64,000 nt of DNA from Chloroflexota bacterium (GTDB lineage Bacteria; Chloroflexota; Dehalococcoidia; GIF9; UBA5629): NCBI GenBank assembly GCA_016875875.1, contig VGOP01000005.1, positions 1-64,000 of the forward strand, in the 5' to 3' direction. The position numbers were made by a program, and so were the translations under genes. This document shows positions 16,449 to 24,717 of this stretch, piece after piece. Below the pieces are notes generated by a model. That model was given only the letters and a program-made list of their open reading frames with translations, was not told the DNA's origin and ran no database searches. Position 1 is the first letter of the stretch. The number at the start of each line of letters is the position of its first letter.

Positions 16449-17858
16449 TCACCCCAGGTAGTCTACGAACTTGCGGCTGTGTCTGGGATGGCGCAATTTT
16501 GCCAGTGTCTCTTTCTCAATCTGTCTTATCCGCTCCCTGGTAAAGCCTAGTTCTGTGCCCACCTCTTCGAGAGTTCGGCAGCCTTCGCCGTCCAAACCAA
16601 ACCTCATCTCGATGATGCGGCGTTCGCGGGTTGATAGTGAAGCAAGTGTCTTTGCTAGTTGCTCCCTGAGTAGGCCACTAGCAGCTTCGTCAGCGGGCTT
16701 TGTTAATGCCTGGTCCTCGACGAAATCGCTAAGTTGCCCTCCTTCATCACCTATGGGTGTTTCAAGGGAAATCGACTTGCTGGCATTCACCTGAAGTAAC
16801 AACTCCAGCTTTTCGGGCGAAATTCCCATTTCAGAAGCCAATTCCTTGCTCGTCGGTTTTCGGCCGTACTTTTGGTATAACTTCTGACGTATCTGTACCA
16901 GCCTCGTCATGTTATCAGCCATGTGTACCGGTATTCGTACGGTGCGTATTTGTTCGGAAATAGCTCGGCTTATTGCTTGTCGAATCCACCAATGCGCATA
17001 GGTGCTGAATTTGTAGCCTCGACGATGATCGAACTTCTTAACAGCCCGCATTAGCCCGATATTCCCCTCTTGAATAAGGTCAGCCAATGGCATACTCCCA
17101 GCCCTATACTTTCTGGCCACGCTAACCACCAGCCGTAAGTTGGCTTGAATCAAATGGCGAGTTGCCTGGCGGGCACTTTCTCTTATTCGCTCGAAGTGAA
17201 GACCTATCTCCGGTTGAAGCCTCTCTAGCTCACCTTGAAATCCTGGCGAATCCACTTTCTGCTCAAGCTCGGCTGGTGAGCTTGCTCTCACCAATCCTAC
17301 TATAACGTCCCATGGAATCAGCCGACTATCGAGGGACAGCTGAACTAGCCCCGGCGTGGTTTGAGCCTCACTTGCTCCGATTACGAGTGCTATGGCACTA
17401 GATAGTTGTTGGTCTATATGGCCATCAATTGCGCCTCGCAAGTTCGGATGCAACACCGTTTTTGCTATTCCTTCAGTCGACTGAAGGTTAAGATGCTGAC
17501 ACAGCGCCTCGAAAAGCGAGCCTGATTTAGAGAGACGCTTCATCAGTTCAAGCAGTAAATCAGTTTCTGATGGCGGAAAGCCATGTTTAGCAACCAACTC
17601 TTGCTCAAGCTGAGACAGATATTTACCATCCTCTATCGAGCTGCCAAGCGTTTTTTCCTCCTTAGCATTGAGAAGAGGGGTTTGGCCGCATTCAGCGAGA
17701 TATAAATTTATAGGATCCCCAAAAGGTTCGATTTCTACACCTTGAGAAACGCTCTTAACCTCAGGGAATTCTTCCTCGTTATCAATCCCCAAACTAGCCA
17801 TATGTAACTCCTCGTCGGAGAGGAGTTGCTCTATATCTTCAACGCTCTTTAAGACCAT
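16449..17858 (-). CDS. rpoD: RNA polymerase primary sigma factor (RpoD/SigA type)
   Basis: A 469-residue sigma-70 protein. Region 1.2 is INLYLAECGQTPLL (about residues 50-63). A non-conserved insert of some 170 residues follows. Region 2 has NLRLVVSVARKYRAG and LIQEGNIGLMRAVKKFD, with the -10-recognising FSTYAHWWIRQAI. Region 3 includes GRKPTSKELASEMG. Region 4 has the -35-recognising helix TLEEVGTELGFTRERIRQIE. This is a housekeeping-type set; the promoters noted in this window (TTGACA/TATAAT-like) suit it. It is a single gene; the promoter lies in 17859-17963 but is not clear. Confidence 0.92.
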   Translation of the reverse strand: MVLKSVEDIEQLLSDEELHMASLGIDNEEEFPEVKSVSQGVEIEPFGDPINLYLAECGQTPLLNAKEEKTLGSSIEDGKYLSQLEQELVAKHGFPPSETDLLLELMKRLSKSGSLFEALCQHLNLQSTEGIAKTVLHPNLRGAIDGHIDQQLSSAIALVIGASEAQTTPGLVQLSLDSRLIPWDVIVGLVRASSPAELEQKVDSPGFQGELERLQPEIGLHFERIRESARQATRHLIQANLRLVVSVARKYRAGSMPLADLIQEGNIGLMRAVKKFDHRRGYKFSTYAHWWIRQAISRAISEQIRTVRIPVHMADNMTRLVQIRQKLYQKYGRKPTSKELASEMGISPEKLELLLQVNASKSISLETPIGDEGGQLSDFVEDQALTKPADEAASGLLREQLAKTLASLSTRERRIIEMRFGLDGEGCRTLEEVGTELGFTRERIRQIEKETLAKLRHPRHSRKFVDYLG

Positions 17859-17963
17859 TTGTATCTCCCGCTAACTTTGCCGTTCCTCACCTTTTCATGA
17901 CCTCAAGCATATAGACCTGTATAATTTCGCATGGACGGTGTAAAGAGCCGAAACTTGTGCCGC

Positions 17964-18182
17964 TTAAACAGCGACTACCTCTTTAACTTCAGGCACTTGC
18001 TCTTTAAGCACTCGTTCGACGCCATGCCTCAATGTCATTGATGCCATAGGGCAACCGCCACAGGCGCCAGTCAACCTTACTTTGACTATACCATCGCTGG
18101 CGTCCACAAGTTCCACGTTACCACCATCCGCCGCCAGGCTAGGCCTTATTTGATTCAGAACTGCTTCCACTTTCTCGCGCAT
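17964..18182 (-). CDS. NifU-like Fe-S scaffold protein
   Basis: A 72-residue protein consisting only of the NifU C-terminal domain. The cluster-binding motif is GACGGCPMA (Cys residues at about 41 and 44). It is likely to be a carrier or scaffold for Fe-S cluster assembly. Its position near a ferredoxin gene fits an Fe-S context. GGAGA precedes the ATG. Confidence 0.9.
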   Translation of the reverse strand: MREKVEAVLNQIRPSLAADGGNVELVDASDGIVKVRLTGACGGCPMASMTLRHGVERVLKEQVPEVKEVVAV

Positions 18183-18206
18183 GCTATGTCTCCTCTCTGT
18201 TCGTTA

Positions 18207-18557
18207 TTAGACCAAATCCTTTTTCTTCTCTTCGTACTCTTTCTTACTTATCTCACCCTGCGCATATCGCCTCTTGAGCACTGCCAGAGCTGAGTCTGTT
18301 GCCGAAGAATCACAGTACCTTTGGTTGTTTAGACCACGGACCAGGGCCACGATTCCCCAGATAATCAGCCCCCAGAAGAGAATCATCGCCAGAGGCATAA
18401 ACCATCCCCATCCTAATCCTCCCATCATCCATGGTCCCATCATGCCCCAGCCGGTTCCTCGCCATCCCGAAATACCTCCCCATACCAGGGGAAGCACTAT
18501 CAGAATTGCCAGTACAACACCACCGACAATAATGCCTATCCTAAGATTCTTGTTCAT
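18207..18557 (-). CDS. SHOCT-domain membrane protein
   Basis: A 116-residue protein. It has one membrane span near the N-terminus (IGIIVGGVVLAILIVLPLVW), a Gly/Trp/Met-rich stretch, and a second span (FMPLAMILFWGLIIWGIVALV), then a C-terminal SHOCT module (LKRRYAQGEISKKEYEEKKKDL, about residues 92-113). SHOCT modules are short helical oligomerisation tags often found on membrane proteins. Function unknown. It is upstream of the NifU-like gene on the same strand, 24 bp away. Confidence 0.8.
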   Translation of the reverse strand: MNKNLRIGIIVGGVVLAILIVLPLVWGGISGWRGTGWGMMGPWMMGGLGWGWFMPLAMILFWGLIIWGIVALVRGLNNQRYCDSSATDSALAVLKRRYAQGEISKKEYEEKKKDLV

Positions 18558-18700
18558 AGTTCACCTCCAATTTCTACTATAGAGATTTTAGCCCAAACCA
18601 AAATCACTGTATGCGACTTTTATCTCATTAAACAGAAATAGCCAAAGAAGGGACAATGGAAAGTGGCGGGGACATTTATAGGTGGTATCTCAGCTTGACC

Positions 18701-18907
18701 TTAGGATTCCTCAATAACTATTTCGAATGGGAAGCTTAATGCCCCAGTGAGGCAAACGGCTTCGCAATCAATGCACCAATCGCACTCCTTTGTGGCAATC
18801 AAAGTAACAACGTTGTCAATCAGTACTAGGGCACCGCATTGGCATACGCTAACACATAAACCGCACCCGTTACACTTTTTGGGGTCTATCACAGGCAGTT
18901 CATTCAT
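18701..18907 (-). CDS. 4Fe-4S ferredoxin-like protein
   Basis: A 68-residue electron carrier. The first motif, CNGCGLCVSVCQCGAL, is a complete Cx2Cx2Cx3C cluster site; the second, CDWCIDCEAVCLTGAL, gives another. Two [4Fe-4S] clusters are therefore expected, as in small bacterial ferredoxins. A low-potential donor would suit enzymes such as the IorAB oxidoreductase at 38.6 kb, but there is no direct link. Confidence 0.88.
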   Translation of the reverse strand: MNELPVIDPKKCNGCGLCVSVCQCGALVLIDNVVTLIATKECDWCIDCEAVCLTGALSFPFEIVIEES

Positions 18908-18970
18908 TGCTGTGAATATCCATTTTTAATATTTTAATGATGGAGGCCATCTTTGTATGTGACCTTTGTC

Positions 18971-19642
18971 TCACGAAGGTGCCTCCATTATCTTTTTCAG
19001 GATTTCTTTGTTGGTAATTATTATTCGATGGCGATCAAACTTGATGGCACCTTCCTGTTCTAGAGTTTTGAGCGACCTGCCAACTATCTCCCGGACGGTA
19101 CCTGCCATAGCTGCCATGTCCTGCTGGGTGAGCCGCTGCCCAGTTCCTGTTCCATCACCGGCGTACTGGAGAAGTATCTTGGCTATCCTGCCGATAACAT
19201 GTTTGAAGGACAAATCCTCCACCAATGATAGAAGGTAACGTACCCGACTTGCCAGTATTTTGATGACATTCAAGGCTACATGTGGGTGATCCCGAAGGAT
19301 AATCTCCAGGTTGCTCTTTCTTATTCCGTAAAGAACGACAGACCCCATGGATTGGGCAGCAGCGGGATTTGGGCCGCCATCAAACGCAGCGACATCGTTA
19401 AACGAGTCGCCAGGGCGTGCGATATTCAGGATCTGCTCCTTCCCCTCAGCGGAGGTCTTCAGAACTTTCACCACGCCTGAGACGACAAAATATAGCACCT
19501 CATCCAATTCGCCTTCGAGCAGGAACATCTCTCCCCTCTCAGCCTTTTTCTCGAAGAAGAACTTGGCGACTGAATCAAGGTCAGTAAGGCTGAGGTCAGA
19601 AAAATATGGAGTGCGCTTTAGGAAATCGGTTTGAATAGCCAT
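18971..19642 (-). CDS. Crp/Fnr-family transcription regulator
   Basis: A 223-residue regulator with an N-terminal cyclic-nucleotide-binding-like beta barrel (FFEKKAERGEMFLLEGELDEVLYFVVSG, about residues 30-57) and a C-terminal winged helix (LTQQDMAAMAGTVREIVGRSLKTLEQEG, about 170-197). The N-terminus lacks the Cys cluster of true Fnr, so it is not an obvious O2 sensor. The start is taken as ATG 19642, because a promoter lies at 19656-19684, inside the longer frame that begins at 19687. It is divergent from the LIV-type operon at 19.97 kb and may control it. Confidence 0.85.
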   Translation of the reverse strand: MAIQTDFLKRTPYFSDLSLTDLDSVAKFFFEKKAERGEMFLLEGELDEVLYFVVSGVVKVLKTSAEGKEQILNIARPGDSFNDVAAFDGGPNPAAAQSMGSVVLYGIRKSNLEIILRDHPHVALNVIKILASRVRYLLSLVEDLSFKHVIGRIAKILLQYAGDGTGTGQRLTQQDMAAMAGTVREIVGRSLKTLEQEGAIKFDRHRIIITNKEILKKIMEAPS

Positions 19643-19655
19643 ATCCTGATAACTA

Positions 19656-19684
19656 ATCCTAGTTACAATGTATGTTTTTGTCAA
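19656..19684 (-). promoter_or_regulatory. Probable promoter of the Crp/Fnr gene
   Basis: On the minus strand TTGACA (19684-19679), 17 bases, then TAGGAT (19661-19656). The start ATG at 19642 is only about 13 bases beyond, so the transcript would have a very short leader. Confidence 0.5.
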
Positions 19685-19702
19685 CATTGCTGATGTGCGG
19701 TG

Positions 19703-19816
19703 CTGGTCGGTTTTTGTTGATAAAAACGAATCTAAATAAAGGTGAGTTTAATGGATAAGTCTCAATGAATTCAAGATTTTTAAAAGAAATAAATTCAATC
19801 AGCTAAGACCGACCAG
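19703..19816. promoter_or_regulatory. 9-bp inverted repeat in the divergent promoter region
   Basis: CTGGTCGGT at 19703-19711 and its reverse complement ACCGACCAG at 19808-19816, 96 bases apart, between the Crp/Fnr gene and the LIV-type operon. It could be a looping operator pair or chance. Confidence 0.3.
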
Positions 19817-19869
19817 AACCCAAAATTGCATTCGAGTGCTTTTCTTGAGAGTATGACTTGACAAGTATA

Positions 19870-19914
19870 GTATAATTAAGTAAATTTACTCGGTATAATT
19901 AAGTAAATTTACTC
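19870..19914. promoter_or_regulatory. Tandem 22-bp repeat, candidate operator of the first LIV operon
   Basis: Two exact copies, 19870-19891 and 19893-19914, offset by 23 bp (about two helix turns). Each contains TATAAT and the 12-bp palindrome AGTAAATTTACT. A TTGACA lies at 19858-19863. The position, just upstream of livG and near -10-like boxes, suggests a repressor or activator site. Confidence 0.5.
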
Positions 19915-19967
19915 ATCAATCCCGTTAAGCGATTTCTTGTGGTTCAAGTTCTTCTGAGGTTTTGTTT

Positions 19968-20741
19968 TTGAAGGGGCAGGATAGGGTCAAGCTTAAAGTC
20001 CAGGGCATCGGTTTGCAGTTTGGGCGGCTCCGTGCTTTGGATGATGTTGATATTGAGGTCAGAGGGACGGAGATATTAGCTATTATAGGCCCGAATGGCG
20101 CGGGGAAGAGCTGCCTCCTTAACTGCATAAACGGATTTTATCGCCCTCAAGAGGGCGATATTCTTTTTGAAGGAAAGAATATCACCAGACTGCCAATCCA
20201 CAAAATTGCCGAACTGGGCATCTCTCGGACATTCCAGAACATCGAACTCTATACGGGGTTGACCGTTTTGGACAATCTTATGGCAGCTCGACATGTTCGC
20301 ATGAAGCAAGGGGTATTGGCAGGTGCTCTGTACTTCGGCCCGGCCTATCGGGAGGAGATGGAACACCGCAAAGTAGTCGAAGATATAATAGACTTTCTCG
20401 AAATGGAACCAATAAGGAAGAAGGTGGTGGGGCTTCTTCCCTACGGAATGAGGAAGCGGGTGGAATTGGGCAGGGCTCTAGCTTTGGAGCCAAAGCTGCT
20501 TTTGCTTGATGAGCCTATGGCGGGGATGAACATAGACGAGAAAGAGGACATGGCTCGCTTCATTATAGATACTATAGAGCTTCGGCAAATTCCCATTGTC
20601 CTTGTTGAACATGATATGGAAGTGGTTATGGATATTGCTGATAGGGTGGTTGTCCTCGATTTCGGGCATAAAATTGCCGAGGGCTTTCCAGATGAAATAA
20701 AGGTCAATCCTGCGGTTATAAAGGCTTACTTGGGTGAATAG
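19968..20741 (+). CDS. livG: LIV-type ABC transporter ATP-binding protein LivG
   Basis: A 257-residue ATPase of the hydrophobic amino acid uptake family, which here may carry organic acids. Walker A is GPNGAGKS (about residue 42), the LivG signature region LLPYGMRKRVELGRAL, and Walker B LLLLDEPMAGM, with His in the switch loop VLVEHDM. The start is probably TTG 19968, 8 bases after GAGG; TTG 19962 is possible. It is the first gene of an operon with an acyl-CoA synthetase, livH, livM, two binding proteins, a lipoprotein and livF. Confidence 0.9.
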   Translation: MKGQDRVKLKVQGIGLQFGRLRALDDVDIEVRGTEILAIIGPNGAGKSCLLNCINGFYRPQEGDILFEGKNITRLPIHKIAELGISRTFQNIELYTGLTVLDNLMAARHVRMKQGVLAGALYFGPAYREEMEHRKVVEDIIDFLEMEPIRKKVVGLLPYGMRKRVELGRALALEPKLLLLDEPMAGMNIDEKEDMARFIIDTIELRQIPIVLVEHDMEVVMDIADRVVVLDFGHKIAEGFPDEIKVNPAVIKAYLGE

Positions 20742-20754
20742 GAGGGTATAAGAA

Positions 20755-22719
20755 GTGGCTGTGCCCGTTTTTGATACTGCTGCTAAATATTTAAAATACA
20801 ACTATGGAAAATGGGGCGATAAGAAAGTAGCCTTACGCGTAAAGGATCGGGGTATCTGGCAGTCGTATACCTGGAAAGACTACTACGAAAAGGTGAAGTA
20901 CCTCTCACTTGGCTTAATCAGCCTTGGCTTGGAACGGGGTGATAAGGTGGCGATTCTGGGGGAGAATAAGCCTGAGTGGTACTGTGCTGAGCTAGCTGCC
21001 GGAGCAGCCGGTGCCACTGTGACTGGCATATTTGTTGATTGTCTGCCTACCGAGGTTAAATTCTATGTTGAGGATTCTGAGTCTAGGTTTGTCATTGCCC
21101 ATGACCAGGAGCAGGTCGATAAGTTTCTGACTCCATACAAAGATAGGGAGGGCAACGAGCATCCACCCCTTAAAGATGAACTGTCCTTGCTGAAGAAGGT
21201 CATTTTCTGGGATCCTAAGGGGATACTTGGCTTTGAAGGGACTCCTATTGGTGACTATGCCGACCCGATTCTGACGAGCTTCGACCAGGTTGTCGAGTTG
21301 GGCAAGGATTACGAGAAAAATCATCCCGGCTTATTTGAAGAAAATATCGAGAAGACTAGCGGAGATGACATAGGCCTTTTCATGTATACATCCGGCACTA
21401 CTGGTTTACCCAAGGCTGCCATGCTGAGGAATAAGACTTCGCAATTGACCAACAGGGCGTGGAATTCGGTAGATAAGTGGCGACCTGACGAGCAATACGT
21501 CTCCTTCTTGCCACCGGCATGGGTGACGGAGCAAGGGCTTGGGGTAGGTGCCAACTTGCTTACGGGTATGGAGATAAACTTCCCTGAAGAACCGGAGACC
21601 GTACTGGAGAACATCAGGGAAATCGGGCCTGGTATCCTTTTCTGGGGGCCAGCCAACTGGGAAAGCGTCAGCCGGCTGATTCAAGCGAAGATACTTGACA
21701 CCGCTGCGCTGAGAAGATTACTGTATCACCTTTTCCTGCCAGTGGGCTACAAGGTGGGTGATTTGCGAATAGCCGAGAAGAGGGTTAACTGGCTGTGGCG
21801 AGCGCTTTATGCTATTGCTGACATGGTAGTTTTCCGACAGCTTAAGGATAAAGTTGGCCTGTTAAAGGTCAGAATTGCCTACAGTGCCGGGTCGGCAATA
21901 AGCCCTGAGATATTTCGTTACTTCCAGGCCCTTGGCGTGAAACTCAAGCAGCTATACGGCAGCACAGAAATGGGTCTGGTCACCATTCACCCTGATGATG
22001 ATATCCGGCCAGAAACCTGTGGTCCTCTCATGCCCGGGTATGAATGCCGACTGGCTGATGACGGTGAGATCCTGGTAAGAAGCGAGATGCTCTTCGCCGG
22101 CTATTACAGGAAGCCCCAAGCCACTAAGGAAAAATACTTGGGCGACTGGTATACTAGCGGTGATTTCGGCCACATCGAAGAGCATGGTCACCTCATCTGT
22201 ATTGACAGGATGGACCACTTGAAGGAATTAAGCGGCGGTCGCAAGTTTTCGCCACAATTTGCTGAAATCAGGCTGAGGTTCAGCCCTTATATCAAAGGGG
22301 CCTTGATTGTGGGGAGCGAGGACAAGGATTTTGTCACCGCCATAATAAATATTGACTTGGACAATATGGGACGCTGGGCTGAAGCCAGGCGTATCCCTTA
22401 TACCACCTTTACTGACCTGTCCCAGAAGCCGGAAGTGATTAATGTGATAAAGGGCGAGATATTGAGGGTTAATAGGCACCTCCCTGAATGGACGAGGATA
22501 AAGAGATTTGTCAATTTGCACAAGGAATTTGATGCCGATGATGCTGAACTTACCCGAACCAGAAAACTGCGGCGCGATTTTATCGAAGAACGATATGGAT
22601 ATCTGATAGACGCACTCTATGGGGATAAGGGTGAGTTGAAGGTGGAAGCTCCGATTACTTACCGCGATGGTCGGACAGGGACAATGCATACAAGCGTCAA
22701 AGTCAACACTGTTGAATAG
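20755..22719 (+). CDS. AMP-forming acyl-CoA synthetase (long-chain type) in LIV operon 1
   Basis: A 654-residue adenylate-forming enzyme: carboxylate + ATP + CoA gives acyl-CoA + AMP + PPi. The P-loop-like motif YTSGTTGLPKA lies at residues 211-221, the adenylate-binding segment is QLYGSTEMGL, and YTSGDFGHIE follows. The usual hinge Lys region is present as DRMDHLKELSGGRKFSP. It resembles the FadD15-like group used for long-chain and aromatic acids; the substrate is not readable. The start is GTG 20755 behind AGGAGGG. Embedded between livG and livH, it probably activates what the transporter brings in. A paralogue lies at 49.9 kb. Confidence 0.9.
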   Translation: MAVPVFDTAAKYLKYNYGKWGDKKVALRVKDRGIWQSYTWKDYYEKVKYLSLGLISLGLERGDKVAILGENKPEWYCAELAAGAAGATVTGIFVDCLPTEVKFYVEDSESRFVIAHDQEQVDKFLTPYKDREGNEHPPLKDELSLLKKVIFWDPKGILGFEGTPIGDYADPILTSFDQVVELGKDYEKNHPGLFEENIEKTSGDDIGLFMYTSGTTGLPKAAMLRNKTSQLTNRAWNSVDKWRPDEQYVSFLPPAWVTEQGLGVGANLLTGMEINFPEEPETVLENIREIGPGILFWGPANWESVSRLIQAKILDTAALRRLLYHLFLPVGYKVGDLRIAEKRVNWLWRALYAIADMVVFRQLKDKVGLLKVRIAYSAGSAISPEIFRYFQALGVKLKQLYGSTEMGLVTIHPDDDIRPETCGPLMPGYECRLADDGEILVRSEMLFAGYYRKPQATKEKYLGDWYTSGDFGHIEEHGHLICIDRMDHLKELSGGRKFSPQFAEIRLRFSPYIKGALIVGSEDKDFVTAIINIDLDNMGRWAEARRIPYTTFTDLSQKPEVINVIKGEILRVNRHLPEWTRIKRFVNLHKEFDADDAELTRTRKLRRDFIEERYGYLIDALYGDKGELKVEAPITYRDGRTGTMHTSVKVNTVE

Positions 22720-22744
22720 AGCAAGATGAGCTAAAGGAGGAGAA

Positions 22745-23629
22745 GTGCAGTTTTTTCTGGAGCTAAGTCTCAATGGTTTGGTCATCGGGGCGCTTTATGC
22801 TCTGGTGGCACTGGCAATAGTCCTCGTTTGTAAAGCCACTGAGGTGGTGAGTCTAGCCCACGGTCAGTTGCTAGCCTTCGGTGCCCTGTTTTTCTATGTG
22901 GGCTATATATTGTTGGGATTGCCCCTCTGGGTAGGTTGGCTTGTAGGTTTGGCAATGGGCGCTGTTCTTGGATTTGCTGTCGAGCGCATTTGCCTGCGGC
23001 CGCTAATCGGTCAGCCACTTTTCTCGGGTTTCCTTATGACTTTTGCTGTATTCATGGTGCTTGATGGGATTTTCGCGCTCATCTTGAAAGGCGAGGCCTG
23101 GGGATTTCCTGACTTTTTGCCCAAGGGTAATATTACCATTGCCGGTTCTAGTGTGCCCGTAGGTGGTTTATATAGTCTTGGTATTTGTCTAGTGGTGTTC
23201 CTGTTGACGGTGCTCTTCTTTCGCTATACCAAGGTTGGCCTGGGGATGCGGGCTACTGCCGAGTCACACCAGCTAGCCCAAAGTGCGGGCATAAACGTCA
23301 GGACGATTTTTTCCCTTGTCTGGATTCTATCGGCGGTGGTGGCCGTTGTCGCCGGCGTCATGCTGGCGAGGTATTACGATATCCGCTTCATGTTGACTAT
23401 GGTAGCCTTTAAGGGTCTGGTTGTAGCCATGGTTGGCGGTCTGGACTCATTGCCTGGTGCTCTTGTCGGTGGGCTCTTGTTGGGCTGGGTGGAAAATGTG
23501 GCTTCAGGCTATTTAGACCCGATTGTTGGCGGCGGTATTCAGGAGGTAGCGGGTTATATCATGCTTCTCCTCGTTCTCTTAGTTAGACCCTATGGTATCT
23601 TCGGCTTAGTCAGAATAGAGAGGGTGTGA
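22745..23629 (+). CDS. livH: LIV-type ABC permease LivH
   Basis: A 294-residue inner-membrane permease with about eight spans. It has the family start LNGLVIGALYALVALAIVLV and the conserved loop MRATAESHQLAQSAGIN (about 173-189), which contacts the ATPases. The start is GTG 22745 behind AAAGGAGGAG. It follows the acyl-CoA synthetase by 25 bp and runs into livM with one base between, so the two permeases are cotranslated. Confidence 0.93.
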   Translation: MQFFLELSLNGLVIGALYALVALAIVLVCKATEVVSLAHGQLLAFGALFFYVGYILLGLPLWVGWLVGLAMGAVLGFAVERICLRPLIGQPLFSGFLMTFAVFMVLDGIFALILKGEAWGFPDFLPKGNITIAGSSVPVGGLYSLGICLVVFLLTVLFFRYTKVGLGMRATAESHQLAQSAGINVRTIFSLVWILSAVVAVVAGVMLARYYDIRFMLTMVAFKGLVVAMVGGLDSLPGALVGGLLLGWVENVASGYLDPIVGGGIQEVAGYIMLLLVLLVRPYGIFGLVRIERV

Positions 23630-23630
23630 C

Positions 23631-24677
23631 ATGCTTCCCTGCGGTACTTTCAACCAAGATTACGGCAGAGATACGGCGGTTATCAGGACAAGGCTGCAAT
23701 GGATTATTACCATCCTAGCCCTTGTGGTACTGCTTACGTTTCCACTTTACGGCGACCATTATTTAATAGGCTTAATCAACAAGATGTCCATTACCATCGT
23801 CGCTGTGTTGGGGTTGCAGCTGATGATGGGTTATTGCGGGCTGATCTCATTCGGTCAGGTGGCATTTGTGGCAATAGGTGCCTTCACCTCAGCTATTCTC
23901 ACTGCTACTTATGGTTGGCCGTTCTGGCTGGCGTTGCCGGTTTCAGGCATCGTTGCTGGGCTGGTTGGCATTGTCGGCGGTACCCCGGCTCTGAGGATTA
24001 AAGGCTTCTATCTCGCCCTGGCCACTCTGGCTATCCACTACATTGTCACCTGGCTGATATTGCATCTGAAAATCACCGGTGGTGTCGTAGGCTTACATGC
24101 GCCACCACCTACGGCGTTTGGTTTTGCTTTCGATACAGATGAAACGATGTACTACATTATTGTGCCCGTGATGCTGCTGATGACCTATTTCGCCAAGAAT
24201 TTGGCCAGGTCAAGGATAGGCAGAGCTTTTGTAGCTATCAGGGATAATGACCTTGCAGCTTCGGTAATGGGAGTGAGCCTATTTAGATACAAATTAGTTG
24301 CTTTCTTCATCGGTTGTTTCTTTGCTGGCATCGCTGGCTCGCTGTTTGCTCACTGGATGATGTTTGTCCACGTGGAGCAGTTTCCGCTGGCTGATGCCGT
24401 TTTCTACATCGGTATGCTTATCGTTGGTGGCCTGGGGACAATAGTGGGGGTCTTCTTCGGCACTGTTTTTATCAGCTTGCTAATTGAAGCGGTTACCTTT
24501 GCCTCGCCGACGTTGACCGGGTGGTTCCCAGCTTTGGGCATTGCGCCGGCGGCAGCGCTAGGTGCCAGCGCCTTTGGCGTCATAATTGTGCTCTTCTTAA
24601 TTTTTGAGCCCAGAGGGCTAGCCCATCGCTGGGCTATTTTCAAAGCATCCTACAGACTTTTCCCGTTTGCGTATTAG
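23631..24677 (+). CDS. livM: LIV-type ABC permease LivM
   Basis: A 348-residue permease partner of LivH. Before the first membrane span is an N-terminal tail (PCGTFNQDYGRDTAVIRT) that recurs nearly unchanged in the second operon. The core has LLMGYCGLISFGQVAFVAIGA, the LivM signature, and the coupling loop RSRIGRAFVAIRDNDLAA (about 194-211). The shared N-terminal tail may mark a subfamily tied to the acyl-CoA synthetase operons. It ends about 40 bp before the binding protein gene. Confidence 0.93.
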   Translation: MLPCGTFNQDYGRDTAVIRTRLQWIITILALVVLLTFPLYGDHYLIGLINKMSITIVAVLGLQLMMGYCGLISFGQVAFVAIGAFTSAILTATYGWPFWLALPVSGIVAGLVGIVGGTPALRIKGFYLALATLAIHYIVTWLILHLKITGGVVGLHAPPPTAFGFAFDTDETMYYIIVPVMLLMTYFAKNLARSRIGRAFVAIRDNDLAASVMGVSLFRYKLVAFFIGCFFAGIAGSLFAHWMMFVHVEQFPLADAVFYIGMLIVGGLGTIVGVFFGTVFISLLIEAVTFASPTLTGWFPALGIAPAAALGASAFGVIIVLFLIFEPRGLAHRWAIFKASYRLFPFAY

Positions 24678-24717
24678 CTAATAGGGGATATAAAACAAAA
24701 TAGATGGGAGGTTGGAA

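Noticed and set aside
19962-19967. Third attenuator before LIV operon 1
   Set aside because: I looked for a short frame with repeated codons and a terminator in 19690-19965 and found neither; only the tandem repeat is present.
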